This document shows positions 13,195 through 25,791 of a stretch of DNA of 64,000 bases, piece by piece; the stretch's first letter is position 1, and each line of letters starts with the position of its first letter. The stretch is from contig NW_014577187.1 in the NCBI RefSeq assembly GCF_000485595.1, forward strand, positions 220,256 through 284,255, given 5' to 3'. The stretch is from Priapulus caudatus (lineage: Eukaryota > Priapulida > Priapulimorpha > Priapulimorphida > Priapulidae). Below the pieces are notes generated by a model, which worked only from the letters and a program-made list of their open reading frames with translations, made no database searches and was not told the DNA's origin. Position numbers and translations under genes: made by a program.

Positions 13195-13926
13195 GATTTC
13201 TTCTCTCGTCTCGTGCTTCCTCTCTCTCTCCTCACTTTCCTGTCTCTGTCCTCTCTCCCTCTCTCTCTCTTCTCTCTCTGCTCGCCTCATTCTCTCTATC
13301 GTCTATCTCTCTCTCGCTATCTCTCTCCTCTCTCTCGCTCTCTCTCTCTTTCTCTCTCTTCATCTCTCTCGCTCTCTCTCTCTCTCTCCAACTCTCTCTC
13401 TCTCCTTCTCTCTTCGTCTTCGCTTCTCCTCTCTCTCGTCTCTCTCTCTCTCTCTCTCTCTTGCTCTCTCTCTCTCTCATCTCTTCCCCTCTTCTGCATC
13501 CTCTTTCTCTTCTCTCTCTGCTCTCTCTCTCTCTCTCTTCTCTCTTCTCTTCTCTCCCTCCTCTCTTCTTATCTCTCTTCTTCTCTTCTTCTCTCCGTCT
13601 CTCTCGCTTTCTCTCTCGCTCTTCATATTCTCTCCCTCATCCATCTTCTCTCTCAGCTTTCTCTCTCATGCCTCTGCTTCGTCGCATTTCTCGCCGCCCC
13701 TGCTATCTCTCTCTCTCTCTCCACTTCTCTCTTCCTCTCTCGTCGCTCTCTCTCCCTCTCTCTCGCTCTCTCTTCTCTCTCTTCTATCTCATCTCTATCT
13801 CTTCCTCCTCCTCTCTCTCTATCTATCCTCTCATCTTCTCTTCTCTCTTCTCTTCTCTCATTCTCTCATCTCTCTTCTCTGCTGCTCTTTTTTCTCTCTC
13901 TTCTCTCGATCTCATTCTCCTCTCTG

Positions 13927-13971
<45 letters not shown>

Positions 13972-13978
13972 CTCGCTC
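13195..13978 (+). repeat. (CT)n microsatellite, about 0.8 kb
   Basis: Nearly pure TCTCTC with interruptions. The Ser/Leu-rich and Arg/Glu-rich open frames across it are products of the repeat. It lies in the AP4M1 intron between exons 14201-14324 and 4718-4815 (or its noisy copy), and probably caused the break between contigs. Confidence 0.95.
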
Positions 13979-14200
13979 ATGTGTGATCGTATAAGGTTAC
14001 CCTCAACCGCATATTGCCAGTACACTGTATAAGCGAATGTAATGCCTTGGCATTATTCAGACAAAGTCTAAGGGTACACTTGCACAGGGCCTCTTGAGTG
14101 CAACATCTAATTGATCTAATTAATCTTACACCAAATTGATCTAATTGAGGACCATGGATTGAAACATCTAATTGTTGCCTCGTCGCCGTGGGTTACACAC

Positions 14201-17084
14201 CTGGCGCATGTCGGTCGTTGCCGATGACTATGTTGTCACTGAGTGCCATCTGGATGACACACGAGCCGGCAAGAAAGCTCTTCAGCTGGATCTGTCCACT
14301 GACCTCAGATCGCAGCACGTTCCCCTATAACGATGCAATTCGTGAACAACTGAACATCAAGGTTTATCCGGTGTTAACAATTGCAGATTTAAACCAGTAG
14401 TGTGATGATGCAGCACGGGTTTCCCCTGGAATTTCAGGTAGCACGTCGGGCTATTCATCCCTGATTGCTAATTGGAGTCAATTACGCACGTGTGTCATAA
14501 TCAGCCCCACTGTACAGCGGTGAACTTGATCAGTTCACAGACATATACATCGAGCTGTGAACACACAGCATGGGTGGTATTTGGATTCTCAAAGGTAAAC
14601 ACAGCTGAAAATTAGGGCAAGTTATTTTGACAAAAGATCAGGAGATTTATGGCATATAGTATGTTAGATTCAACTTTAAAGCAATGTCAGACCCAACATT
14701 GTGTTGAAGGCCTGGGTAGAACCCTGATGGAGTATAAACAGCTAAACTACACTGATTTACTAATGATCTCAGATGCCATAATTATACAATTTGGCACAAC
14801 AACACAAAATGCTTAGAGTATGTAACAACAAAGATTGTAATTAAATGATTTTGTTGTGATTTTATTGACCTTTTCACTAATTAGGTTAACATTTGGCTTG
14901 ATGTATCCCTTTTCTTGAACAATACTACATTAACTATCATACAATATTTACTTTTCATGTCTGTGTAAGAATGATTTATTGCTGAAAGAAGAGGTCTGTA
15001 AGAAATAAAACTTCCTAAATAGCTAACACATATAGCCTGAGGTACTAAACCTAACATTACCAGTACTCACATCACTCCCAAATAAGGCTGTCATTTTCTC
15101 AACCACATCAATGAACACCTCATTGCGTCTCAGTTCAAGATCAGCTTGAGATGGAATCACAGGCTTGTTGGCTGCACTTCCTGGTGCGATCCTTCTCTCT
15201 ACGCCAAACTACGCGACGAAACAAAAAAGGGAGATGGAAATGTGTATTTCGTACTAGTAGTTACAAAAACAAAAAATCACAAGTAAATAATAGGAAATCA
15301 TAAAAATAGGAAAATATTTTTGCCTTTTCTCACCTTGAAACTTTGACAATCGACGAACTGGTTATTATGTTTAGAACATAATTATATTTACAAAACAACT
15401 GCTGCACAATAGAGTTTGGATGAAAACCCAAACATGTAATATAAAGTTACCAGCCCAGTCTGTGCTACACAATCCTTATAGATTGGTGCTGGCTCGCTGT
15501 AGATAAAAGGACGTATCTTCTCTGTAGCTGTCTGCTGTATGATGCCACCATCTACAACTTCATCCAGCATCTCATGAATAAGAACAAAGTTCTTCAGCAG
15601 TGCTCCTTCGCTGACATCACCACAAAAGTCTTTGCACAGATAGAACAACCTGCACAGGTAAAAGAGTGTCGGTTTGCTAACTGCCGATCATGTTTCAGTA
15701 ATTGACCTGCTTAGTGTGACCTTTGCATAAAATTCACAGCTTTAGAGCAGTTGCTTTCAAAAGGTCTAATTTACCTACAGAAATCTTAATGAGTCTCAAT
15801 GTCAGCCGAATTGATCCTGTTAGTATAAACGCTGTAAACATCAAATTCGTTTTTTAGGGTCGAGGGACTTTGACTGAAGTTGAGTGTACTCTAAATAAGA
15901 CCAAGTGCTTGAGAATATCTCTATATAGCACCATAATCGTATATATATACATTGTACCATGATAATATGTATGCATATGTATATACACTGTATCATGATA
16001 ATATGTATACATATATATATATATATATATACATTGTACCATGATAATATGTATACATAAATACATATACAATGTATCATGATAATATGTATACATATAT
16101 ATATATACATTGTACCATGATAATATCAGGAGTAAGATAATATAGGATATCCTATATTATCTTACTCCTGATAATATGTATACATAAATACATAGGTTCA
16201 TGATAGCTATCGACAAATTTATTGACTTCTGTGGTTACCCTGATGATTGGCCTTCCCGATAAAGACACATGTACATAAACAGGGTTTTAGACAGAAGTTT
16301 ACAAAGGATTTATTTCACCCTCAAATGTAACATTAGGTGTTGAAAATCCCTCATAATTTTACCGATACTCTCAATTAGTGATGTCACGATCATCGATTAT
16401 ACTCGATCATCGGTTGAACAGTGGCTCGAACCAAGCGCTTAGTGATGTCACGATCATCGATTATACTCGATCATCGGTTGAACAGTGGCTCGAACCAAGC
16501 GCTTGGTTATCAAAATCCATAATCAATTTCATTAAAAAAAGTTTAAAGAAAAATTTTCAATTTATTTTTTTAATTAAACTTGAACAAGAAAACTTAGAAA
16601 AGTGATGAGAATCAGAGATATCATCGCTACTATACAAGTTATCCTTTATTAACATACATGTATTATACACACAGTAGTAAACAGTGCAAAACAAACAGTA
16701 AACAGGGCTAAACAAGCACATACATGCACACACGTACATGCACACGACGTTACGCACACGCAGGCATTAAACACCCCGAGCAACCGATTGTAACCGATCA
16801 TCGGTTACTTGGGTCCAACCGATGATCGATTACGAAATTACAACCGATTGACAACACTACTCTCAATGAATCATCATTACGTGTTTTACAGAATCCTCAC
16901 CTTTGTAAAAATTCTGTGATGAGAAAAGGTGAGACATCTTTCTCCACGGAGCAGGCAAAATATAAATCGCCTTTCTTAACATATTGATAAACGTTTCCAT
17001 CTTTCTCAAATCGAGGGGCTCCTGATCCTGTATGCAGATGTTCAAAAAATGTTTCTGTGACTTTCACAGGGACAGCTCCTCTAT
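14201..17084 (-). CDS. AP4M1: AP-4 complex subunit mu, 5' half (four exons)
   Basis: Exons in transcript order are 16901-17084, 15451-15649, 15071-15208 and 14201-14324, with GT/AG borders and matching phases. They encode the N-terminal longin-like domain (KKGDLYFACSVEKDVSPF), the LIHEMLDEVVDGGIIQQT helix typical of adaptor mu subunits, a linker, and the start of the mu-homology domain (RRNEVFIDVVEKMTALFG, then SGQIQLKSFLAGS). The first coding exon, expected to give about 23 residues ending in one base, was not found upstream. With the exons at 2632-4815 the product would be about 440 residues, close to the usual 453. The protein is cytosolic and acts at the trans-Golgi network. Confidence 0.92.
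15940..16126. repeat. TA-rich tandem repeat with ATGATAATATGTATACAT core
   Basis: Four or so units alternate the core with TATACATTGTACC or its near complement and runs of TA. The units supply several unoccupied copies of the ATAATAT site used by the neighbouring hairpin. It lies in an AP4M1 intron. Confidence 0.75.
16127..16170. mobile_element. 44-bp perfect hairpin element, CAGGAGTAAG type
   Basis: The sequence is an exact palindrome beginning CAGGAGTAAGATAATATAGG. It is flanked by direct repeats of ATAATAT at 16120-16126 and 16171-16177. The neighbouring tandem units show the same site without the insert (CATGATAATATGTATAC). Confidence 0.75.
16376..16859. mobile_element. Nonautonomous hAT-like element with 8-bp target duplication
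   Basis: The flanking direct repeat CTCTCAAT occurs at 16368-16375 and 16860-16867. The ends are TAGTGATGTCA and the complement of TAGTGTTGTCA. The first 64 bp are exactly duplicated in tandem (16376-16439 and 16440-16503). CGATCATCGGTT motifs recur near both ends. An 8-bp target site and TAGTG ends are hAT features. No transposase frame is present. Confidence 0.85.
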
Positions 17085-18470
17085 CTGCAATTGGGAGATA
17101 TCAAAAGTCAACATTAATCATTATGATCAGGATGTTCTTAGCACCTGTTCACACACTCCCAACTAACTAGTTGTATTCAGCTCATTCAATTATATATTAG
17201 ACCTTGATCATTAATTATCCTAACTTCCTAAGGTGACAGAGAGTGGTCGCTGCTAGAGTTTTACATCGTCTGTGGTTCATTTCTCACCCATTCCTGGAGA
17301 TGGGCCCCACAATTTACATGGTTATCTGAGCCACGGGGGATTCATAGACCCTAATGTTCAGAGCAGCTTTTTATAGCCCGAGAAGATTACCTACCCTAAC
17401 TGGGATCTTGGAATGTGTGATGAATATATATTGCATATTTAGGAGTCAGCTAAAGGTATGCCATCAAGTGCCAAACATATTTCTTATCACTTGTAAGCAG
17501 TGCTAAAATGCAGGTAACCTCAAGGTAGAAATACTAGCCAACGAAAATTTCAGTTCACTTGTCAAAAACTAAATTAGCTTTTCCAATTTATCCTTGATAG
17601 GGCTATTGACGTTTTCACTGTCCGAAAATGCAGAGGTTCACCGGTTTCACATCATTAGCCTCTTTATGGTTTATGATTAATTAAAAGCTCTCTTCGTTCC
17701 ATGACTCCTGCATTATTCTTGTCTTACTGTGTTCTTCAAACTTATATTGCCTCTCATTCTTTTTCTCTGTTTCTTCCTACTCTCCGCTTGGCAAAGATAT
17801 GTGGAATGAAGCACCATTTGTTATGGAAACAGGTGAGGGATGCTGGAAGTCTTTCTGCGGCAATAAGGGGGTCATACAACATAACAGAGCTCTATGATAA
17901 GGGGATATGGAGAACCCTACATACTAAATAGTCTATTTATTATTTCAATGCTGCCACTGCCATTTGTATAGACATGAATTATTAGCAGTTAGTTTTACTA
18001 TCATTCTCTATTCCAGGCTTATACTAAACAGAGCTGGAATTATAATATTTCAGCTAGAACTATTTAATTTATATATATATCCATTTCATTGTTATATTTT
18101 GTTTTGAGCAAGATATAACATCACTGCACCCATCTATAAATGTTTCTGTTCTGTCACCTCTTGTGACTAGGGGACCAGCTATTTCAAGCACACCTTGTAT
18201 GTTTTACTCAGGGGCGGATATAGGCCGTATTCCTGGTGTTCCGGAATACGGCCGTCATTTTTCAAATGCCCTACCAAAAATTTTATCAACATTTTATTTT
18301 TGAGAAATGTCTCTAAATTGCATCTCCGAGTGGCAAATTTGAAAAAAATTCTCCCCCTCCCCCCGTGCTTCCCCTGCCTCGGTGGCCTGCGGCCAGCTTG
18401 TGGTTGGTAACATGTTGACTTTACATGTAACATGTTAACGTGTAGAGCTCTGTCATTGCCAGTGGTGCTC

Positions 18471-18715
18471 ATAGGGTCTATGTCCCCCAGGGTACACCCG
18501 GAACGTACCCTGGTAACTATCTGATATGGTTAGGGTTAGGGTTAAGGTTAGGGAGTAGGCGTAGGCGACTCCCTAGACTCGTTAGTGGAGTAGGCGAGGT
18601 ACGGTCCGGCATATTAGATAGTACCAGCAGAGCATATAAATCACGTTGATTTATATGCTCTGGTACCAGGGTACGTTCCGGCAGTAACTTGGGGACCCTC
18701 TCAGCGCCAGTGGCA
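18471..18715. mobile_element. Inverted-repeat element carrying TTAGGG repeats, copy 1
   Basis: It shares GGGTCTATGTCCCCC, GGAACGTACCCTGG, GAGTAGGCGAGGTACGGTCC and a short TTAGGG array with 37169-37475 and 55645-55822, in opposite orientation. The TTAGGG array is internal. A 35-bp hairpin has inserted at 18628-18662. Confidence 0.75.
18628..18662. mobile_element. 35-bp hairpin element inserted in the telomere-repeat element
   Basis: The 16-bp arms CAGAGCATATAAATCA form a palindrome around CGT. GTACCAG is duplicated on both sides (18621-18627 and 18663-18669). The related element at 37242-37248 has one uninterrupted copy of the site, and 55720-55726 has it with one change. Confidence 0.85.
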
Positions 18716-19067
18716 CTTGGCACTGATTATCACTCACATTAATTGACATTGTTCATAATGATTACTGACTGTATGATTAATCATAAAGCTACACCAAACC
18801 ATCCTCTTTGGTGCCATTGCCAGTGTCATTGGGGTGGAAACAGCTAGTGTGTACTCGTCTCAGCCATGTCGAAGTATGAGTAATGTACACGTACGTATCA
18901 TCAAGATCGTATATAAAAGAAGGAGAGCGTACAACGGTGAAATGCTGAAACCATGTAGCAGTATTAGTCGAATTAATAAACTTTCCCAGTATTATTGATC
19001 AGCTGTCCTACCTTGTTAATATAAAACAAACCGCATGTCCCTACGATGCCTCTACGCTGAGATAATA

Positions 19068-19305
19068 GGCAGTGGCTACGGGTACGGTAGCCGTATCTTA
19101 ATGTCTCGAGGCTACGGGTACGGGAGTCCATTCGCTTTCATACTTAACGAGACAAAGATGGCGGCGGTGGCGCCAGATTTCGAAATAACGCCTTGGGAAA
19201 TAAATTCACGATTTGAGAGTTTAGATAAGCTAGAACCCTAACCCTAACCCTAACGCCAAAAAGGGGCTTCAACGACCGACGGCTACCGTACCCGTAGCCA
19301 CTGTG
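19068..19305. mobile_element. MITE with 9-bp target duplication and internal CCCTAA repeats
   Basis: GAGATAATA is repeated at 19059-19067 and 19306-19314. The inverted ends match over about 25 bp (CAGTGGCTACGGGTACGGTA). The interior has three CCCTAA units near 19236-19253 and an AAGATGGCGGCGG block near 19155. A 9-bp target duplication is usual for Mutator-like elements; the assignment is tentative. Confidence 0.8.
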
Positions 19306-20681
19306 GAGATAATAAGCGGTGAAAATCTGGTATTTTCGACGAAAACGCCGGAGCAGACTAAATAGCTGAATGATAATTAATGCTTGCTGAAAGGTGGAAC
19401 CAGGAATGTATGCCATGCCTGCAGCCTCCTGCTCCTGCCTGCACTGCAGCGCTGGAACTGGACCTTCCAGTTCCAGTGCCAGTGGCAGTGCCAGGCAGTG
19501 GAAGACAACCCATATTGTGGCATTTCTAATTGCAACTTACAGTGTTTTAAAAGTAATAGCTCTCCCCTGCCGTTAAGTATGCACAGGTATTGTAACATAA
19601 TTGCTTTTTCATTCTCAATTCACTCGTATAATTGTATACATGCCAATGATCAATACATAAATGCTGCATTAGGTGGGGGCTGCCATCTTGATCGGTCACA
19701 ACAGCGACACCTCTTGGTTATATAACACATATTATTATTAAGTATATATTTTAGAATAGTATTTTATTTCTTTTCTCTCACAACGAATATAACGAATATA
19801 TTTGTCTCATTAACTCCTGAAACACATGTATGTATCTATGGTGCTATCTACTGGATATATGTATGATCAGAGTATATTATCTTACTCACGTAAGTGAAAA
19901 TCGACACTTGACGTTATTAATAGCATGCTAAACAAATATATGAATAAAAGATATTTTATAAATACCCAAAAATATATTATATATTTATATAAAGCTTACA
20001 TAACATTCATATAAAACCTAATAACAAGCTTATCCATTATGCCTTCGCCATGGAATGATCCACATCAACCGTTATGATTTATGTTTAGAACTTTGTACAC
20101 GCAAAATAACCGTGTAACAGTTTGTGGCACATGGAACGCACGACCGAAAAGCACAACCGACTGGTGACAGGCATATAAATATTGACAGCACGGGTAGCAA
20201 AGTAATAACTTGTGAGATAATCAATTAATACATTATAGGATATTATAAAGAAAGGACACATGATATATATGGCGTAAACAGACAATCCTTCCGGCATGGC
20301 ATGTATGATAGAGAGATATCACGTCATCCACGTATTACCTAACACGAGGTGTACGTACTGGCCAGGTTGTAAGTAGCAGCAGAACATACAGCATATCTTA
20401 TATATTATGCAAACAAAACAATGCTGTATTGTTGGATCCAATCATCAAACTTTCTGAAAGCCTGGCAATGAAACCCGATCGAATCCTGACTTCAAAGTGG
20501 GATATGCTTCTTCGTTCTTTGTAATTGGTGGCTCGCATATTCCATGAGTTTACCTACTCGAGTACCCTAGGTACATCGTACATCCAGGTTGAGCCATTAT
20601 TTATATATAAGCTACAAATAAATAAGCCAATATTTCTAACTAATTATAAAATGTGGCACTGTTGAACGCCAGTGAGATCGA

Positions 20682-23600
20682 CTATATGTCCCAAGATTCC
20701 AGCCACTTAAGTCCATGCATCCTACTCGATTTGTCATTGGATTTGGGCCCTTCCATGCCGTAGCAAAGCGGCATGAAGAGGTAAAAACTGAAAAAAAGCA
20801 AATTTAAGGTAGCCATCATTGGTTGGTTTGGTGCAGTCATCAAACAAGAAAAAACCAATGTGTTATCGTCTTCAGAAATGATATCGTATGCCTTCTTTCA
20901 ACTTCCCCACGGGCCTATTCAGCCTTTTCCCATCCTAGCGCTGGCCACATCAGCACCTTCCTATCCTAGCACAGGCCTTATCAATACCAGTATCTTCCTA
21001 TCCTAGCACAGGCCTTATCAGTATCTTCCCATTCTAGCACAGTGCTCATAACTAGGCTTCTTCAAACTCTAGCACATGACTCATAAGCTTTTTGCAGCCC
21101 TAGCACCAGGGCCGTAGCTACCATTAGGCAATAGGAGGCAAATGCCTCCTACAAAATTTCTGGGGCCCTTAAGTGGGCCCCATACCCCCCGCCCTATTGG
21201 CTCGCTTCGCTCCTTGTTCTTTAACTCACATTTGCCTCCTACAAAATTAACCTCTGGCTATGGCCCTGCCTAGCACAGGCACATAAGCAAGATCGAGTTT
21301 ACATTTTATGATTACTATGTGTCAGTTGTGTCAGCTGCGACAGCAGGCCAACAGCATTTGTAGGTTACCTGTATGCAAGAACAGCAAGGAGTACACCCAA
21401 GCCAAAATGATGAATGGCAGACGACCCCTGTGGTGACTTTGAACTCAAGCGATTGGCAAATGATGCCTGCAGTACTTGTAAGATAAAGTCTAGAACCACA
21501 CCTGCAAAACAGTACAGCATAGTAAAGAAAAGAGCACAAACAATGATGACTATGAGGGCAAAGCATGAAGCTGCTCTTGCCATGATGACACTAGGACCAG
21601 CGATAACAAGATGCTTCTGTTTTGGTATGTTCTACAAACACAGCACCTATTACACTCTTAAACACATGCAGTATTCACCTAAGTTGCTCATTCTTTCCAA
21701 GATGTGTAGCATTAATGTCAATTGGTATTAATATGGCTTAACAGTAATGATTAAACGAAATAATCAACATGTAGTACCAAAAACAATAATTCTTTGGTAG
21801 GATATTTTTAGTCATAGCGACGTACTGCAGGCACATACACAAAATCACAGCAACAAGCTATCCTATCCCCAGCAAGTACCTGCTAGCATGCAGTTGAACA
21901 TTGCCGCAGGTAGGTAGTGATGAAAATAAAGTACTCGTGTCATAGGCCAAAATGGTAGATAGTTGAGTGCCCAGCCTAGATACAACCACCATGCAGCACT
22001 GAATGTCCGGTGCTTTAGCTCTGGAAATAGCACATGGTGATACAAATATACTACACAGATATATATTTTGGCTGAAGTCATGCTTTGCTGTGTTAGCTTC
22101 AAATGAATTTGGCAATTAAGAAAATTAAATTAAATCCTGTTTGGCAAACAAAAGACTAACAGATTAAAGGTTGTGCAAGAATTTCATGAGAATTCGAATA
22201 TCATAGATGGTTCTTATTGTTGCAATGAGAAACGTAAATTTCAACCACGCGTTTTACCTGTTATCTCAATTCTCTCTTCAACGTTCCTCTCCTCCCTCAC
22301 CCTAGCCACTGCATACATCACAGGGAAGATGAGCAGTACCATACAATTGATCCACCAGATTACTGGGTTTCCTAGCAAGAATATTCTGGGTTCCATTCCT
22401 GAAAAATGTTGGCCCTGAACAGGGTCAACAGAAACGAAAAAAAATACTGTTATTATGAGTCCTCAACCAAGACAGCCAATGAATACTCATCAAGTAACAT
22501 GCCAATACACTATTTTCCACTACATTTTGTATGATATATAACGCCTCATCAAGACAGCAACTAAAAGAACATTACTGTTACTTTGACATGCCAATCTAAT
22601 ATCCGTAGCTTGACCTCAAGCTAAGTTTCGTTTCGTGCTACTATACCTGCTGCACTAACATTGAAAGCCACACAGTGACACAGTATATAAACTATATATC
22701 AAAGTCACATACTTCATCATGGATTCACTCTTCACACACATATCTTTCGCTTGGTACAAACCTTGAGATTGAGAGGCCACATCCAAGGTCGTGATTGTAC
22801 AACCTCATGCTCTTTGGGTTTCAAGCCAGCATTGCCCTGTATGTGTAAGGGTTATAAGAACCTTAGTGATACTAATATCTAGGGACACAAAATGTAAATT
22901 TACACATGTAAAGGAGTATACAAGATTTTCTACCTAAAGATTTTAGCATGGTCAATTGCTGTGAATAACATAAGCGCAGTAAATATGCAGCCAATAAGTC
23001 AGACAGGCCAGCTTTGAAAGGTGCCATGCAATCAATAGATGGCTTCCTATCCTAAAAAACGTATAACACATTCAGAGCATAAAGAGTGTTATAAGCAATG
23101 TAATAAAAGTCCTGCATCCCATGTACTCAGGGGACATGAACATTACTCTTAATCTGAACTTTATTTCCATCCTAGTATTTTCATTTAACTCTGTTACATC
23201 ATTGATTAATCAGTGTATGTGTTTGAGAATGGTTATTACTTGCATTCATTATTGTGCATTATTAATTCGATTTCTAATATATAATGGAAGTCACTGTGAA
23301 AATGTGATTCACATCACATAATTTCATGTTACAAACGTTTCCTCTGGAACACCTTATTTCTATAGTATAGGATATTACTGTGTATAAAATCCAAATGTGT
23401 TCAATATGAAATACAAATAATTACATGTAAGTGTGTTAAATAACATATTTGTCTAACCTGGTGCATCACAGCATGGCTTTCCACAAGTTTCTCAAAAAAA
23501 GAAGGTGCATATACTTCCACACTGACATTTGGTACTGCAGACAGAGAGAAACACAATTTACAACCATGGCTTCTGCAGTGTTGTAACGAGTCACCCTCGA

Positions 23601-25725
23601 GTCTAGTCATAAGTCAAATCAAGTCAACAGTGGTCAAGTCACAAGTCAAGTCAAGTCATTTACTAATTTGCCCAAGTCAAGTCGTCAAGTAAAAAAATTT
23701 GCTCAAGTCAATTCGAGTCAGTTGTTGACTTCAACAAGTCATCTCAAGTCACTTATTCAGAGTGGCAGGTGACCCTTTTTACCAAGAGCCATTTTATGAA
23801 ATGTCAGATCCCCACTCTTGCATGTAGTTTGTTTAGTTCACTTTAGATAATTTTCTCAGCTACTTAGTACTAACGGCATTCTTGTTTTGTTTTTGACTGT
23901 TCTTGTTCTATTTCAATTGTTGGCCAAGTATCTTGCCCGACCACCTGATGAACTCAAATTTGAGTTTTGACATACATACAAATATTCATAATCTTTGTTA
24001 GCAGTGCTCTACAGGTGCCGCGGAATGATTTTTGAAGTGGGGGTGCTCAATTTGTTACGCTCCACAGTGGCCGATGCAGGATTTCGATGCGGGTGGTGAG
24101 AAACAGGTGGGGGTATAGGGGTCCTCCCCCAGAAAATTTTGAAAATGTAGATCGCAGGAGATGGTATTTGAGGCAGTTTTGAGTACATGTACAGACTTCA
24201 TTCTGACTACGACAATTCTCTTTTTAGTAGAACAATAATTGATGTGGGGGGGGGGCATTGTTTAGGTCGCGTTCATTATTGAATATGTAGTGGGTGACCA
24301 CCGCTGGGATGAAAGCGACAGCAAAACTCTTTCTTGGAAATGTAAAAAAAGCTGCAAAAGGGTTGTAACCTGCTTTGCCACTCAATTACATAATTTAACC
24401 CATGAATCAGGTGCCGTTTGGTTCAGACACGCGACTATTATACTTGGGAATAATTACCTAATTGGTAGGCTATATGTGTAAAAATATTGTTGACGTGCAC
24501 GCGAAGCGTGCGCAGGGGGTGGGTTCGCGCGAAGCGCAGAAGTTCTACGGGAGATGTTATAATCAGTTCTCTCTTCACTCTCTCTTTTTTTTTCTCTCCT
24601 CACTCTCTCTCATTTAATTTTATGTGGCGTCAAAGAGTGGGGGGTGCTCGAGCCCCCTTAGCACCCCCCCCCACCGTTCAGTGGGCCCTGCTCTATGCAT
24701 GTCAAAGGACCACACAAGACTTGCCCCTAACACACTAACAATAGGTCCGAAACTACTCTAGCAATCAATGCACTGCTGTCTGCACTACAGATTGTCCAGG
24801 ATCGTCAGATTCTGCCATGACAGCCACAATATCACTATCAGCCAATTAATGAATATCATTAAAATTGATTCAAAGAAGATGCAATGACTGCAGATGACAC
24901 GACTTTGGAAATAGATTGGAATCCTGATCACGCATCTCGCCGTAGTTGCCCGCGCGTGCACGTGCCTGTCACCATTAACTTGACTACGGCCACATCCGGC
25001 CATACCGTAACTTTACTTTAGCTACTTTCGCTGATTTCCAAGATACACGTACATGTACGTACGTCGTACACTGACACCATATCGCGCGCGGTCACCATAT
25101 CGCATGCACATGAACTGCTGGAGCCAGCGCATGTGATGAAAAACAAACATGTAGCCCATGTCCTCGTCCATCAAAATGTAAAAACAAAACATTTCAAAAA
25201 AACAGATTTAGCAAGTAATTTTAGCAAGTAACAAAATATTGTTTAATCTGTAGTGGCATTTGTCATGATTTTTAGCTAATTTCTATTATGGACTCTTGAT
25301 ATATAACTTAGAAGCACTTGAGTCATCAAACGGCGACTCGAGTCGTGTGCTTTGACTCGAGTCTCTGGCCAGGACTCGAGTCATATTGACTCGAGTCAAG
25401 TCATAACGGTCGAGTCAGAGTCAAGTCATTTTCATTGGTGACTCGAGTCAAGTCAAGTCATTTTGGGTTTCCGACTCGAGTCAAGTCAAGTCACCAGAAA
25501 ATGCGACTCGAATCGACTCGAGTCCGAGTCAGTGACTTGACTTGTTACAACACTAGGCTTCTGTGAGCAAACAATACATAAAGTTGTGACCAATGTTTGT
25601 TTGTTAACAATGCACTCCAGTCTTACTAATGCATTTTACTTCTACTAGAACTTGAACAAAGAAGATTAAACTTTTACCAGACTCAGTTTCAAGACACAGT
25701 GAATGAAATTGTAGTATAAACATTC

Positions 25726-25791
<66 letters not shown>

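Larger units (their letters stand above)
17085..20681. other. Interval between AP4M1 and the POMT2 stop codon
   Basis: The AP4M1 first exon and promoter should lie here but I could not identify them. The interval holds two repeats listed separately (18.5 and 19.1 kb). An open frame at 17701-17931 shows no family features. The rest is AT-rich and unremarkable. Confidence 0.5.

Noticed and set aside
13191-13994. Long Ser/Leu-rich open frames (over 250 codons)
   Set aside because: They are translations of a CT microsatellite and are open in more than one frame.
17701-17931. Small open frame of 76 codons
   Set aside because: No family features, no splice or start context, and it lies in repeat-rich intergenic DNA.
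18179-18472. 97-codon minus-strand open frame with basic residues
   Set aside because: The underlying DNA resembles the G/C-homopolymer tails of dispersed noncoding repeats seen elsewhere in the window, and no domain is visible.
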